Source: Marsupella aquatica (lineage: Eukaryota > Marchantiophyta). Taken from it: a stretch of DNA of 64,000 nt. The position numbers were made by a program, and so were the translations under genes. Where the stretch lies: positions 4,712,001 through 4,776,000 of the forward strand of contig OZ316896.1 of assembly GCA_973895155.1 (NCBI GenBank), written 5' to 3'. Of the stretch, positions 48,742 to 60,000 are shown one piece after another (position 1 is the first letter of the stretch; each line of letters begins with the position of its first letter). The notes beneath the pieces are model-generated. The model made no database searches. It saw only the letters and a list, made by a program, of their open reading frames with translations, and had not been told where the DNA came from.

Positions 48742-49046
48742 TTCCGTGTGGCAAGGATAGCCGGACATTTGAAGAAGCGGAAATATTCCGAACTAGTCAG
48801 TGGTGGTGCCTCTGTGTATCTTGCTGCCGTTATGGAGTACCTCACTGCAGAGGTCCTTGAGCTGGCAGGACATGCTTGCCGCAACAGCAACAACGCCAGG
48901 ATCACACCAAGACACATTCAATTGGGCAATTGGCTATCAGCAACCATAAGGAGTTGGCAGAACTGCTTGCTGGTGTGACCATTGCTGACGGTGGTGTGGT
49001 ACCCAGCATCCACGCCGTCTTGCTTCCCAAACCCAAGACGGACTAA
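48742..49046 (+). pseudogene. Histone H2A pseudogene
   Basis: About 110 bp after the H4 stop the frame reads [20 protein letters not shown], then [20 protein letters not shown] and [10 protein letters not shown], clearly the H2A fold. After ITPRHIQL an 8-bp tandem duplication (CAATTGGG then CAATTGG, 48918-48933) shifts the frame. The tail resumes in another frame as [20 protein letters not shown] and VLLPKPKTD with a stop at 49044-49046. The normal basic H2A N-terminal tail is missing. The [13 protein letters not shown] tail points to canonical H2A rather than H2A.Z. The second H4 copy has no such neighbour. Confidence 0.88.
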
Positions 49047-52000
49047 CTTCGTGGAAGAGACTGCTGAGCAAATGCAGGGAGACAGGATCACACCGGCACC
49101 GAAGTCTTCGTCCAAAAACACATTAAACCTGGTGTTCCCAGTTCTAAGATGTAGCATCCGTTGTGGGGATTGGAAATAGTCATCTATGATCTATCCCATT
49201 AGGCAGCCCATCTTGAGCTTACGTGTATATAGAGCCTCTTAGGTTTCACATTTTATTTATGTGGATATCCAGTTTACCCATTTTGGAGGTATTATGGGTT
49301 TGCGGAGTAGCATGTCTTTCAGCCCTACTCCTAGTGTAGGCGGCAAAATAATGATCTCTTCTGACTGGTACATTTATTCTGACTAGCCCGCTCCAGGAAA
49401 GGTCTAAACCACTACTGTACAGTCAATAAAGACTCTGTCTGTTTTAAGAGCAAGTATACCATTGAGCAATCGTAATGAAAAAGTCCCTTTGAGATGGGTT
49501 TTGATGTAAAGAGTTGGTCACTCTCTTTGTAACTCGTTGTCACTGTCAGGGTGTAAAGAGCATCTGGAAATTATTTCTCTGACTCATGTATCTTGCCCTT
49601 TCAGTGCATCTTGCTCTGTGTGTAGCTTTCATATCAAGTGCCTCAAAGTGCTGTGAATGGAAAGTTAGTGACTTCCTATAATTTATTTGGTGTTGGTCAC
49701 ATCGTATGAGGACGTAATTCAATCTCAAGCTGTAGAGATATGTTCTAAGTTGGTAATGTTTATACTTAGACAAAGTGCTCTGTATTGGGTTACAACTTGA
49801 AAATCCAATAACAATTCCCACTGGAGTTTGTCATCCATCCTTAGACTGTAGCCATATCCTTGGCACTATATGATGACACATACAAGTTTATTGGAAGCCT
49901 TAATAACACTTTCTTTCACTGACAGCGTTATAGTTTAAGAATAATTTTTGGTTGGGCTAACTTAGCTAACTAATGCAAATCCTAGAGTTTGGTAATTCTA
50001 CAACATTGCTCTTAATAACCATTATTGTCATACATTCAAGGAACCATCTTTGTGCAACTAATCCTATTTAAACTAAAACAACACAAAACCTAACTGAATC
50101 CAAGAGATGAGCAGCACCGACTACTTCAAGGCAGATCAAACGTCCATAGAGCATTTTCATTTTCATCTTGGAACATGCTTCATTTTTTGTTTTTTAGTGA
50201 TATGCAGGTGATCTGATTTTTTTGTGGCAAATATAAATAGGACATTGACTAGGAAGAGGTATAGTCTATGATATTGAAAAGTTGTACACATAAGGTACAA
50301 GAGTAAAAGGACACATGTAAAGAAAAGTAATAACTAACAATAAAAGTTAAGTCTATGGTATTGGGCTGTGCACATAATGTACACAAGTAGAGATACTTGT
50401 GTACTTACCTTAGGTAATGACACTCAAATTAATAAATTTAGTACACAAACCCATGAGTAGAACTTAAAGACACAAGGAGTGCACTTTATTTAGATAATTT
50501 CTTCCTCACTCATGGGGATAAGGGCTAGAAATTCCATGAGCTTTGTTAAAGGGTGGATGTTGTTAAATATAGCATAAAGGGTGGATGATCTTAAATTATA
50601 TAGCAATGATTAAAAAATTAGAGGGGTGCCAGAATAAATTCAAAATCTAAACTATACAAGGGATGCACCTTGGTAAGACACGTTGAAATAAAATACATAA
50701 CAAAATAAGTTTGAATAAGACACAATACTGAAAGTTGCATTCACCATATAGCAACTTCAAAAATCACATAACAGACTGCAGTCAACACAACAAATGAATG
50801 GATCCCACCATCTTGACCAAAATCCCTTGCCATATGCCCAATCAACTCTTGTTTGCCTTTGCCAGATATCATCATATCCGCCATCCCCTGCAACCATGCC
50901 ATCTTGATGCAGAGCCAGATCTCCTACCAAATCCTCATCTGAACTCCGATCACCAATATCCACTCATTTTCCCATTTCGAGAAACACCTTTGAATTGCTC
51001 AGGCTTCTAGGTTTCCAAATCTTTGGCAAGCTTATTAATATGCCACAGTTGAAGTTCAGTAAACCTTTTGAGCTTGTTCCCATAAACTCCAGAGCTCCTA
51101 GTGGTTTTGTGCTGTAAATAATTCTTGTCTATCCTGAGCAAGATCCTGAGTAGCATACAGACTCATAATTGTTGATCCAAGAAGCCTCGTTGACTTTCCT
51201 ATCTTTTTTATTAACAAAGCACCAGGAGAACTGTATCATGAGTTCAATGTTGCCAAAATGCCTCACTGGCTTTGCCTATCATTTTTTTTCCTTGGAATTG
51301 CCTATCATTTTTTTTAACATGTAAATCCCAAAAGTTAAACCCAGATGGACCCAGAGTTTATTTTGCCCCTCCCATGGACTGTGTACTACGCCTCCTCACT
51401 TTACACCCTAAAATCAACTGATTGACTGCTGTTGGACTGACGTTTCAATTTTGAGAAGGATACCCTGAGCAAAGTTTTTTAGATCCCCCAACCAACTGTA
51501 GAATGTTGGCTTTTAACTAGCAGACTTGGTAGACTTGTGAGTTTACGTGGACAGCTTTTGGATCTATGCTCAAGCCCAAATTTTCCCTGCATGTACTCTG
51601 ATGTTCAATCTGTACCTGACAAAGTTTGAGATTTTTCCAAGATCATTTGCTCCATTGCCAAAGAGTGCAAAACTGGTCAAATTAAATAAACCCACTAAAA
51701 ATGGATGCTTCACTTTTGTGAACAATATCCTGAGTAATTTGGGCATGAACTGCAACCTACCACTTTGGGGAATGACTCCCTGAGTGAGTAGTTTGTGCAC
51801 GAGGAGTGACCTATCACCCCCTAAAAGATCAGGAATCAACTACAAACAATCAGGAACTCGTGTGCAAGTCACATTTTAGTCAAACTATAAAGAGTGTTAT
51901 CCAAGGCTTGTTTTTTTAGGTTCTGCATTGTTAATCCGTCAGGGATTCACAGGAGATCCTGGGTCCATCCAGGCTTAATAATCTGGGAAACCCACAGACA

Positions 52001-52250
52001 CATTATTACTAGTAAAATAGCTGTGCAAGAAAATCCATTAGGGATTCACAGGAAATCACTCGGCCCATCCAGGCTTAATCATTTGGAAAACCCAGACACA
52101 TTATTACTAGTAAAATAGCTGTGCAAGAAACTCCATTAGGGATTCACAGGAAATCACTCGGTCCATCCAGACTTAATATTCTGGGAAACCCACAGATACA
52201 TTATTACTAGTAAGATAGATAAGTGCAAGAAAAAGCACAAACAAAGGGGC
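49047..52250. other. AT-rich spacer between the duplicated segments
   Basis: No gene was recognised. It contains the tandem triplicate at 51933-52226. Open frames near 50757-51010 and 51547-51839 are short and without motifs. Confidence 0.5.
51933..52226. repeat. Three-copy tandem repeat, unit about 97 bp
   Basis: A unit with ATTAGGGATTCACAGGA, CCATCCAGGCTTAAT, ACACATTATTACTAGTAA and ATAGCTGTGCAAGAAA repeats three times, ending about 25 bp before duplicated segment copy 2. Confidence 0.9.
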
Positions 52251-52570
52251 GAGAACACTACTCACACGGAGCAAAATCATGACAATCGATCACAAACCGT
52301 GAACAGGGCCTAACACTTTCTGTCGAATCGAGTATATGAAATCCAGGAAATGACAAACACTTACTACCGATTGATTTTGACATTCAAAATTGCCATTCTC
52401 AATCGCTAAAAGTAACAATGGAGCCGTACGGTGCCAGGAAATCTTGCTAAAGTCACCCACAAAAGCACTGAACATCTTCTCTCACATGCAGACTTAACAA
52501 CCAGCTCGCTTGGTGATTATCTCAGCTGCCTGAAGCAGTCCATATCCTCCTAATCATGGTTTGTGTCATC

Positions 52571-52666
52571 CTGATTCCCTCAAATTGCACTCTGCGCCGG
52601 GTTTGCTTCTGCGTAAAATACGATAAGCACATTCCTGGCACTTGATGACATCGCCCGGCTTTAAGA
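52571..52666 (-). pseudogene. RPB12 (RNA polymerase shared subunit) relic, copy 2
   Basis: On the minus strand one frame reads LKPGDVIKCQECAYRIL, matching the zinc-ribbon core of RPB12/RPABC4. After a single-base shift another frame reads KQTRRRVQFEG, matching its basic C-terminus. The first CxxC half of the zinc ribbon is not recognisable. The small subunit is shared by RNA polymerases I, II and III; this copy is a broken fragment. Confidence 0.6.
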
Positions 52667-53882
52667 ATGATCCTGGTATCCGCTCTGCAGTCTCAACAAA
52701 CGGAAGAGACAAGTTCTGAAGGTGAAGGAGCACTCCCGACCTTATCCATGACTGGAAAAGTAGGAAGTTTGGCCCTCCTCTGTGACCTCAGACCGAGTGA
52801 CAAAACGCTTCTGTCAAGGGACTGCTTCCAAAATTGCAAAGGGGCTTAGGAAGTGAAGTGTTGCAGGAGCTAATCCAGCACATCCGCATAAGAATCCTGT
52901 TCAGTCCACTGACGTCCAACAATCCCTTCCGAGGTTCTTGCGAAAATGGATCCTGATTAGAATGAGTCCTGGAGTAGTAGTGGATATGACACCATGCCCC
53001 GAGACCAAAAACTACATCACATGATCGGATCCCCACTTAATTGTGACTTTTGGTGGAGTTTGCCGAATTCAACGGGAGCTGAGGTGCCGATAACTGATTG
53101 ATAGGTAACTGATGTAATTCCAAGAGCTAAAAAAACATACAATGGTTTGGCCTAGTCCGACCTCATTGTGACTTTTGGTCTAATTATTTTAATATTTAAA
53201 CTGGAGAAAGGCTGCCAAACGCTTACTGACTGACAACTGTGCCACAGCTAGGAAGACTTGAAAAACACTTAGTGCAATGTTCCAATATGTGGCAGAGTGC
53301 ATATCTAACTGACGATAAACACAAATACGTCACAACCAACACATTGTATCAAACACATCCTAGGTGGCAAATCGTCTTGTTAAAAGAGAGAGAAGATTGA
53401 CGTTTGACAAAACATTTGAACCAAAAGTATCACTCTTTCTGATGTGTGACAGATGACCTTCATATGCAGGGCTAGTAAAATTTCCATGAGCCTTTCAGAT
53501 CAGCTTATCTTCAGGAAGTTGACACGAGATAGATGTTAGTCGTCAGTGTGTGATGAAAGTTGTCGGATGACACGAGCTGCAGATAACGATATTGCTGACT
53601 GAACAATGACTCAAAATCCACCCGAAGGTCCATTTAAGGCTTGAGTGAGAGGTTATCCTCACAGTTGTTTTCAGGTAATTCAGTGAGTACTAAGCGGAAG
53701 TTGCTCATCTTCGCTAGTGCCTGGCTTTTACTTGAACGTGTTTTGGCATTACCTGTTGCTACAAGGTACATCTTGCTGTAGGCTCTAGTTGAAGACAGTG
53801 TACATCTCTCACTTTACTGCAATCTGCTGGGCGAGAGGTGATTCTGTTCAAGAGAAGTCACTAAGGGCAAAACGCAGTAGAA

Positions 53883-54194
53883 ATGGCTGGAACTGGAAAG
53901 GGTGCTAAGGGCCTCGGGAAAGGGGGTGCGAAGAGACACAGCAAGGTGCTCCGTGACAACATCCGGGGCATAACAAAGCCTGCAATCCGCCGTCTCGCTC
54001 GAAGAGGTGGAGTGAAGCGTATCAGTGGTCCTGTTTACGAAGCGACTCGCAGTATTCTGAAAGTATTTCTTGTAAATATTATAGGAGACTCCGTCATCTA
54101 TACCGAGTATGCCAACCGGAAGACAGTGACCGCCATGGACGTGGTGTATGCGCTCAAAAGACAGGGCAAGGCACTATACGGATTTGGCGGCTAA
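53883..54194 (+). CDS. Divergent histone H4 variant, copy 2
   Basis: An intact 103-codon frame, 20 differences from usual plant H4 (Met not counted): 1A, 3T, 7A, 19S, 27R, 49P, 50V, 53A, 56S, 57I, 60V, 63V, 65I, 67G, 69S, 71I, 75Y, 77N, 95K and 96A. Twelve of these are identical in copy 1, and position 3 is changed in both, so a divergent H4 existed before the duplication. By hand count the two coding regions differ at about 23 bases and 12 residues. No stop or frameshift. The TATA-like box of copy 1 is altered here. L49P, in the turn after helix alpha-1, could destabilise the fold, so this copy may be drifting. Confidence 0.8.
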   Translation: MAGTGKGAKGLGKGGAKRHSKVLRDNIRGITKPAIRRLARRGGVKRISGPVYEATRSILKVFLVNIIGDSVIYTEYANRKTVTAMDVVYALKRQGKALYGFGG

Positions 54195-55709
54195 TCCGAA
54201 ACTTTCGAGCCACCCACATGAACTTTTGTGCATAATATGCACATCTGCAATGTTAACAATACAAATCCGACAACAAGACTTTGAGTAGATTACAAATCAG
54301 TATTAGGATGCCTGTATGGAAACTCTTTTAACTAGCATCTTAGTTTTGTCATAAGATCGATCTTAGGACATTTTAATCTGTTCTACCTTAATGGGAGCTT
54401 TGCTTTCAGTGGATCGTGTTTCTGCCTTTGGTTCCTATGATAAAAACGTTCTCTGAACAAGAAACGTCATTTGCTTGCCGGACAAACAGTCGTGACTATT
54501 TGGATTCTTCAACCTTTGATCTATCGCGATCTATTCTATCCGCAATTTGAAGGCCATGTTTGAACTGAATTATAAGAGCCCATCGTGACACAGCGCAAGG
54601 AAGCAATTGCAATATTTGCACCAAATGATTACATTCAACATCTTTCGAGAAAATACTCAAGAGGACTGTAGCTTTGGAGAAAGGCCTTCTAAATATTCCA
54701 CATCTTTGAATTTATCTAGTAGACAGCACCATCGCTGCTGCTGGCATTGTATATTACATCAATGGTTTGCAAGAAAGTCCCTTCTGATCAAATCCCATGA
54801 TAAATCTCGATTTGATTTACTATGTATCGTAACCGCTCTGCCAGCATAGCTGCCGGCATTAGGATCCTAACTTCAACTAATGGACGGATGGGAAGGGCTA
54901 TCAGTGTATTAATGGAGTAGTCCAATTGTGACAATGCAATACTAGTCGAATTATGACAATGCAGAACTTGAATTTGACAAGTTCAACCCATGGGACATTG
55001 CAACTCAAATTGTCAAAAGATTCTTCGTTGATTGATTCCTCGTCACCTGTAAACGAACAGCGCTTGCCCAGAATTAACAGAGCCAACGGACTCACTGCCC
55101 TGAGTCCGCGTTGATAGGTAGATGGATATTCGGGGTCTCGGCTTTTTCAGAATTATCCCGTACAGAGTGTGGATGAGTTTTCAATTGGATAAGTAGGACA
55201 AACTTTACCGGGTCTTTGATTGTAGTGATTCAGTTCTTCCAACTCTCGAACAAGGATATACTTGTCTTGCACAGTCATCCACTGGCACTGACGCTGGCAC
55301 CTCTCGACAGAGAAGCAAATGTTTTTACCCCCAATAACAGAACTGCGCAAGGGACATGTAGTCACAAGGATCGTCAATCTCCCTCGTGTCATGACAGTCC
55401 GTTGCGATTGAATGCTGGCGGAGGACTATGAAGCCCTTTGCCTGGCGTATATTTGGCTTCCTTGAGCGGAACTGTAAAGCCAAACTGATAGTGTCTCGAG
55501 CCCTGAGCAGCCACTGACTTGGTAGCAGAAGCTCAAAAGCAAGCCGACGTTGACAGTTATAGAATTTAGAATTCGTTCAGACACATCATCTGGAGTGGAC
55601 CTTTCGAGAGAGGGGAAGGTCCTACTTGATGTTTTCTACTTCAGCTCTCTAAAGCTCTTGTCGCATTCAACGTCTAAATCGAACAGAACTAGAAGGAACA
55701 TTGATTATC
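54195..55709. other. Spacer between H4 copy 2 and eIF2-beta
   Basis: No gene was recognised. Short frames on both strands near 55150-55430 lack known motifs. The right end is the likely 3' untranslated region of eIF2-beta. Confidence 0.45.
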
Positions 55710-56600
55710 CTAAGTAGTAGCCTTTCGTCGGCCAACTCTGGCGACAAAACCAGCCTGGATAGGTGCAACGGATAGGGAACTCCCACAATGTTCACAACGA
55801 AGGAAGAACAACCGATTTTCTTTTGTAAGAATTGTGTCTGGACTCTTGCAGCCATTACACATCACGTACTCATTGACATATCGTCTTAGGATACCCTCAA
55901 AGTTCTTAGGAGCGAATCGACCCTTGACAACCAACCGTTGCTGGCCATCAAGAGAACCACTAGTTCCCAATTCCGCAAGCAAGAACGCCATGACATGCTC
56001 AGGTTGCCGATGCATAGTCTTACACAGGTCCATAAAGTTCACGAACACTATTTTCTTAGTACCCTCCCTGAGTACCTGGGGAGGCCTCATGATAGTTCGT
56101 CGCTTCTCTCCAGCCAACTCTGGATTGTTCTCACGCAAAATGTCGAAAACTCTACCAAGAAGCTCATCATACTTGTAGTCTCGGTCCGAACCTTCCCAGG
56201 GTAGCTGAGTATGAAGCATGATACCTTCCGCCTCTTCGTGCTCATCTCCTTCGTTCAACTCCTCACCAGTTGTTACGGCCGTCTTGTCTAAATTTTCTTC
56301 CTCTAGCTCACCAGCAACAGGTCTTTTTTTCTTCTTCTTTTTCAGACCAGCAAATGTTGAATCCATGCTATCCCCGACTGTCGAAGGGAGGCTAAAGCTT
56401 TCCAACTGTTCTGAAACATTGCCAATTGCTTCAGAGTCCAGATCTTCTGCAATTCGATCCTTCTGCTTCGTTTTCTTCATCGTCGTTAGATCGAGTTGGT
56501 AAATCTCCTCAGCGGGAGCATCCTTTGGCACCCCGTGTTGTTCTTCTGATTGCAGCTGTTCCTCTGACACCATTTTGTCTATCGTTTCAATCCCACTCAT
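55710..56600 (-). CDS. Translation initiation factor eIF2 subunit beta
   Basis: Single exon, 296 residues from the first in-frame ATG at 56600; the frame is open further upstream to about 56738 but without another ATG. The acidic/basic N-terminus has two lysine-rich blocks (MKKTKQKDR and LKKKKKKR). The C-terminal half holds the conserved eIF2B/eIF5 domain ([91 protein letters not shown]) and a zinc ribbon CNGC..CEHC (Cys 248, 251, 269, 272), ending [10 protein letters not shown]. It binds eIF5 and eIF2-gamma in start-codon selection. The intact frame indicates a functional gene. Lack of introns could mean a retrocopy, but I cannot compare with the parental locus. Confidence 0.93.
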   Translation of the reverse strand: MSGIETIDKMVSEEQLQSEEQHGVPKDAPAEEIYQLDLTTMKKTKQKDRIAEDLDSEAIGNVSEQLESFSLPSTVGDSMDSTFAGLKKKKKKRPVAGELEEENLDKTAVTTGEELNEGDEHEEAEGIMLHTQLPWEGSDRDYKYDELLGRVFDILRENNPELAGEKRRTIMRPPQVLREGTKKIVFVNFMDLCKTMHRQPEHVMAFLLAELGTSGSLDGQQRLVVKGRFAPKNFEGILRRYVNEYVMCNGCKSPDTILTKENRLFFLRCEHCGSSLSVAPIQAGFVARVGRRKATT

Positions 56601-56780
56601 GCCAATCTTCTGAACTGTAATTCGTCTAGCTAACTCCTCTGTCACCACCGATTTGTTCTCGTATTCCGTGATGTGCACGGTAGCAAAACTTGAGCGGGGA
56701 ATGTTGTTCACTCGAGATTGAGAGTCAAGGGTAAGGCTCAGAAAAGATGGATGGATAGCGGGAGCAGAATGAAGAGCGGA

Positions 56781-56788
56781 TATTTATA
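56781..56788 (-). promoter_or_regulatory. TATA box of the eIF2-beta gene
   Basis: TATAAATA on the minus strand, 181 bp before the chosen ATG, in GC-richer surroundings. Confidence 0.6.
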
Positions 56789-56833
56789 GGCAGACAGAGG
56801 ATGGTGGGACAGTGGAAGCGCGTGATGAGAGAA

Positions 56834-57007
56834 CAGACTGGAAGGATCGAGAGCACCATAGTCACAGAGGATTCATTGAAATCAGTTCTCACAGACTGGG
56901 AGGATCGAGGGCACCATAGTCACAGAGGATCCACTGAAATGACTTCTCACAGACTGGAAGGATCGAGAGCACCATAGTCACAGAGGATTCATCAAAATGA
57001 GCTCTCA
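56834..57007. repeat. Three 58-bp tandem repeats upstream of eIF2-beta
   Basis: Units start at 56834, 56892 and 56950 with CAGACTGG, then AGGATCGAG.GCACCATAGT and CACAGAGGAT. They differ at a few positions. Lying about 50 bp beyond the TATA box, they occupy upstream-promoter distance and could act as repeated regulatory sites. Confidence 0.92.
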
Positions 57008-60000
57008 GGTGAGGTGAAATGAGAACTGCTGCTGCCGAGGGGATACGAAAGGAAGACCTGAGCTTCGCGAGGGACCCATCAGTCTTGCATTTTGGTGCGA
57101 AGGAGAGTGGAAACACACACGGGAGGAGAGGGCAAAGGAGAGGCGGAGGGAGCGAAGGGAAAGAGAGGGGACACGGGGAGACGAGAGGAAAGGAGAGCCG
57201 GAAGGGTACAGGGGAGATGAAGTTGGCGCAATAAATGCGATTATTGAAAATCACACGTGTATGTCTAATATGCTTGATGGACCAGTTATGGGACTCTGAA
57301 GTGATCCAGAATGTTGATCTGACTTGATAAACCTTAAATCAACATACCCAAAATCTCAGGATCCTATCATATAACGCTTTTCATTTTGGGGAAATCTAGT
57401 AAATACTTCTTGAAATCAACTTTTAGCCACTTTGTTACTAAAGATATTTAAATTTATGCAACTGTTGTTATTTTATTATATTTACAAATACGTCATACTT
57501 TTGGATGTAGACGACAAGTTCACATCATCATATCCATATACAAAATAGTGGCATAATTATAGATGCCATAAAAATAATGACAGAATTGTCAATTCAAATA
57601 TCTATGATATCAAAGTTAGTTAAAAGCTGCATTTAAATTTTCATCCCCACAGTTTTTGAGGTTTGGATATTGCTTTTGAGAAGGGTGTTTGTCTGTTTGG
57701 GACCTCTTTTGCTTTTATGACATTGTGCTTTGTTTAGTCCTTTTTTCGTCTTCCTAGGACAAAATTTTAGGTTGTGCTTGGAAAATTTGGAAGAACATGT
57801 ACAATGTGTATTTTACTAATACTAGCCTGAGTGCTCGTTTGGTGAGCATGAACAGAGGTGCAGACATTCTAGCCAGCAGTGACACTTACCCAGTCCTGAA
57901 TCAGCTTTACTTTCCACTCGCTACCCCACCTTCAGTCAGCTCCCCGGAGTCTGTCTAGCAGCTTCATTCTAGATCTAGGCCCTGAAAAATAACTTTCAAT
58001 CACAATTATATAATCTGATTCTAAGCATTTTTATGTGAACCAATGTATCAGTGAATATATTGTTTGGAGAGTGAAAGTTTAGTTTTTGCACAGGGCTTGT
58101 GTAAACCAACTTGTCCCTACAGCAGAGTAGGGTGTGACTGGGACAGACTACATGCCAAAGTTTTAGAAATCAGGAGCATGACTTTCCATCCAGTTTAAAG
58201 TTATTGGTCTTTGAGTGAGATCTCTCTGTAATATTCAACACTAGAAGGTTCATCATAGCTTGTTGGAAAGAGGATTTCATAAGCTATGTACCAAGCCAAT
58301 TTTTGTGTGATACTGATCTGACTTGAGATAGATATGAGCCTTGCAAGCTGCACAAATGAATGGTCCTTGTTCAATTGTTTTAATTAAAGATTGATGTTTT
58401 CAGCAAGTTGGCTATATTCTTACCCAGTAGTACAGTAAGAAGTGAGCTGAACCCTCACCCTAAACAGCTTAGCATATTTGCACACCATACAAGTGCAATC
58501 CCTCCAAATTTTTGAAACAGAGCTGTTTGAATTGAGAGATTGGCTCCCAAGGAAACTATCAATGTGTTCTTGTGGAATAGTCAAGTGTCCATTTATATTG
58601 ATGGAGAAATCCAGTGGCTACAGTGATTGAATATATAATTGCAAACTTTCCAAAGCATTACGTTCCATATCACTTGTCAATAAGTGAAATTTGCATGAAA
58701 TTGCACTTATCAAATAGTGCAATCCCTATGTAAGTGCACCTTCAGACCATCATCACCTGGAGTAAGTTTTCATTTCTGCAGAGGTGTCGTGTTACACTGT
58801 TACAGTCAACTCTGCATAAGTGCACAATCCCCTGAAGAAGCCCAAGGTGTGCACTTAACTAGGGTTTGAGTGCAAAAGCTTTGGCTTTGCTTAAATATGA
58901 TAAGCATTCAGGGTTCAAATATCTTAGTTAATAATGTGAAGTTCTTGAGGGTACATGCTTCCGGACGGGGGTGTGTTGGTGATGGCAGATCAAGCTTAAT
59001 AAGGAAGTGAATCAAGACCAACAAGTATTCACCGTGTTTACATATTTAAGTGTTATAAAAAGTACACACATGACAGAAGGAATACACCATGAAATAATAT
59101 TAAAACTCCACATTCAACATTCTGAGTCCAATGCTTTATAAAAAAACTGGAAGCTACCTAGACTTCCTATTCTGCTAAGGAGCTGACTATACCATATTCA
59201 GTATCAGTGACGTTCTGGATTGAGCTGTGGAGCTTCCCTGCCTTTTCCACTTTACCCTCCTCTGCCTCCATAATTGCATTTCCTCTCAAAATAAGTCCAT
59301 AATTCACCATCTGGACTCAATTATACCCCCTTCAATTTCTGCCACCTCTCAAGTTTGCCAAAACATATGCCATCAAGATCTAGCCTAAACTTGAAATCTC
59401 AAACCCGTAGATAATAGAGTCCCTCTTCATTCAATGGGCCCTCTGTTACTGCAGAGTGCCTAGCCAGCCTTGTGGATTCCCTCCCCGATGTACAACCTCC
59501 CCTGAAGGCACTCCCCTATTTCATAAAGGTAAATTTTAATCTACCTCTAATCAAGTTGTGCTTATCCATAATAGTTCTGTGTCATATTTGTGCACTACCC
59601 ATAAGAGTACTGTCAGTGTCAGATCTGGGCACTTCCCCATAAGTACACATACCCTTTAGAGGACTTGCACTTTGGTGTGTGTGCAGTAGAGCCCTCCTTG
59701 CACGTACAGAAACTGCAAAAATAATGCAATATGGTTGGGAAGAAAGTGATGGCTTGCAAATAGCTAGATTTTGCACTTAAGAAGAGCTGACTGTACACAC
59801 ATGTGAAACATCTCCAGAAGTAGTACAAAATGTTCATGTTGTAGATAAAGGGGCATGTCAAGCATCCCCATACGTAGTATATATATCACAATGCCAAAAG
59901 GCAAAAAATGCCAAACCGGGAGACATGATCCCAACGGCAGAGCAACCCAAAGAAGGGGAGGAAAAGAGTGGAAAAGTCCCCAAGAAAAAACAAGCCAAGA

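Larger units (their letters stand above)
52251..54194. repeat. Segmental duplication, copy 2
   Basis: Direct-orientation partner of 46681-48627, including the RPB12 relic, a long non-coding stretch and the second H4 variant. Confidence 0.9.

Noticed and set aside
56601-56738. N-terminal extension of eIF2-beta
   Set aside because: The frame is open but contains no ATG upstream of 56600.
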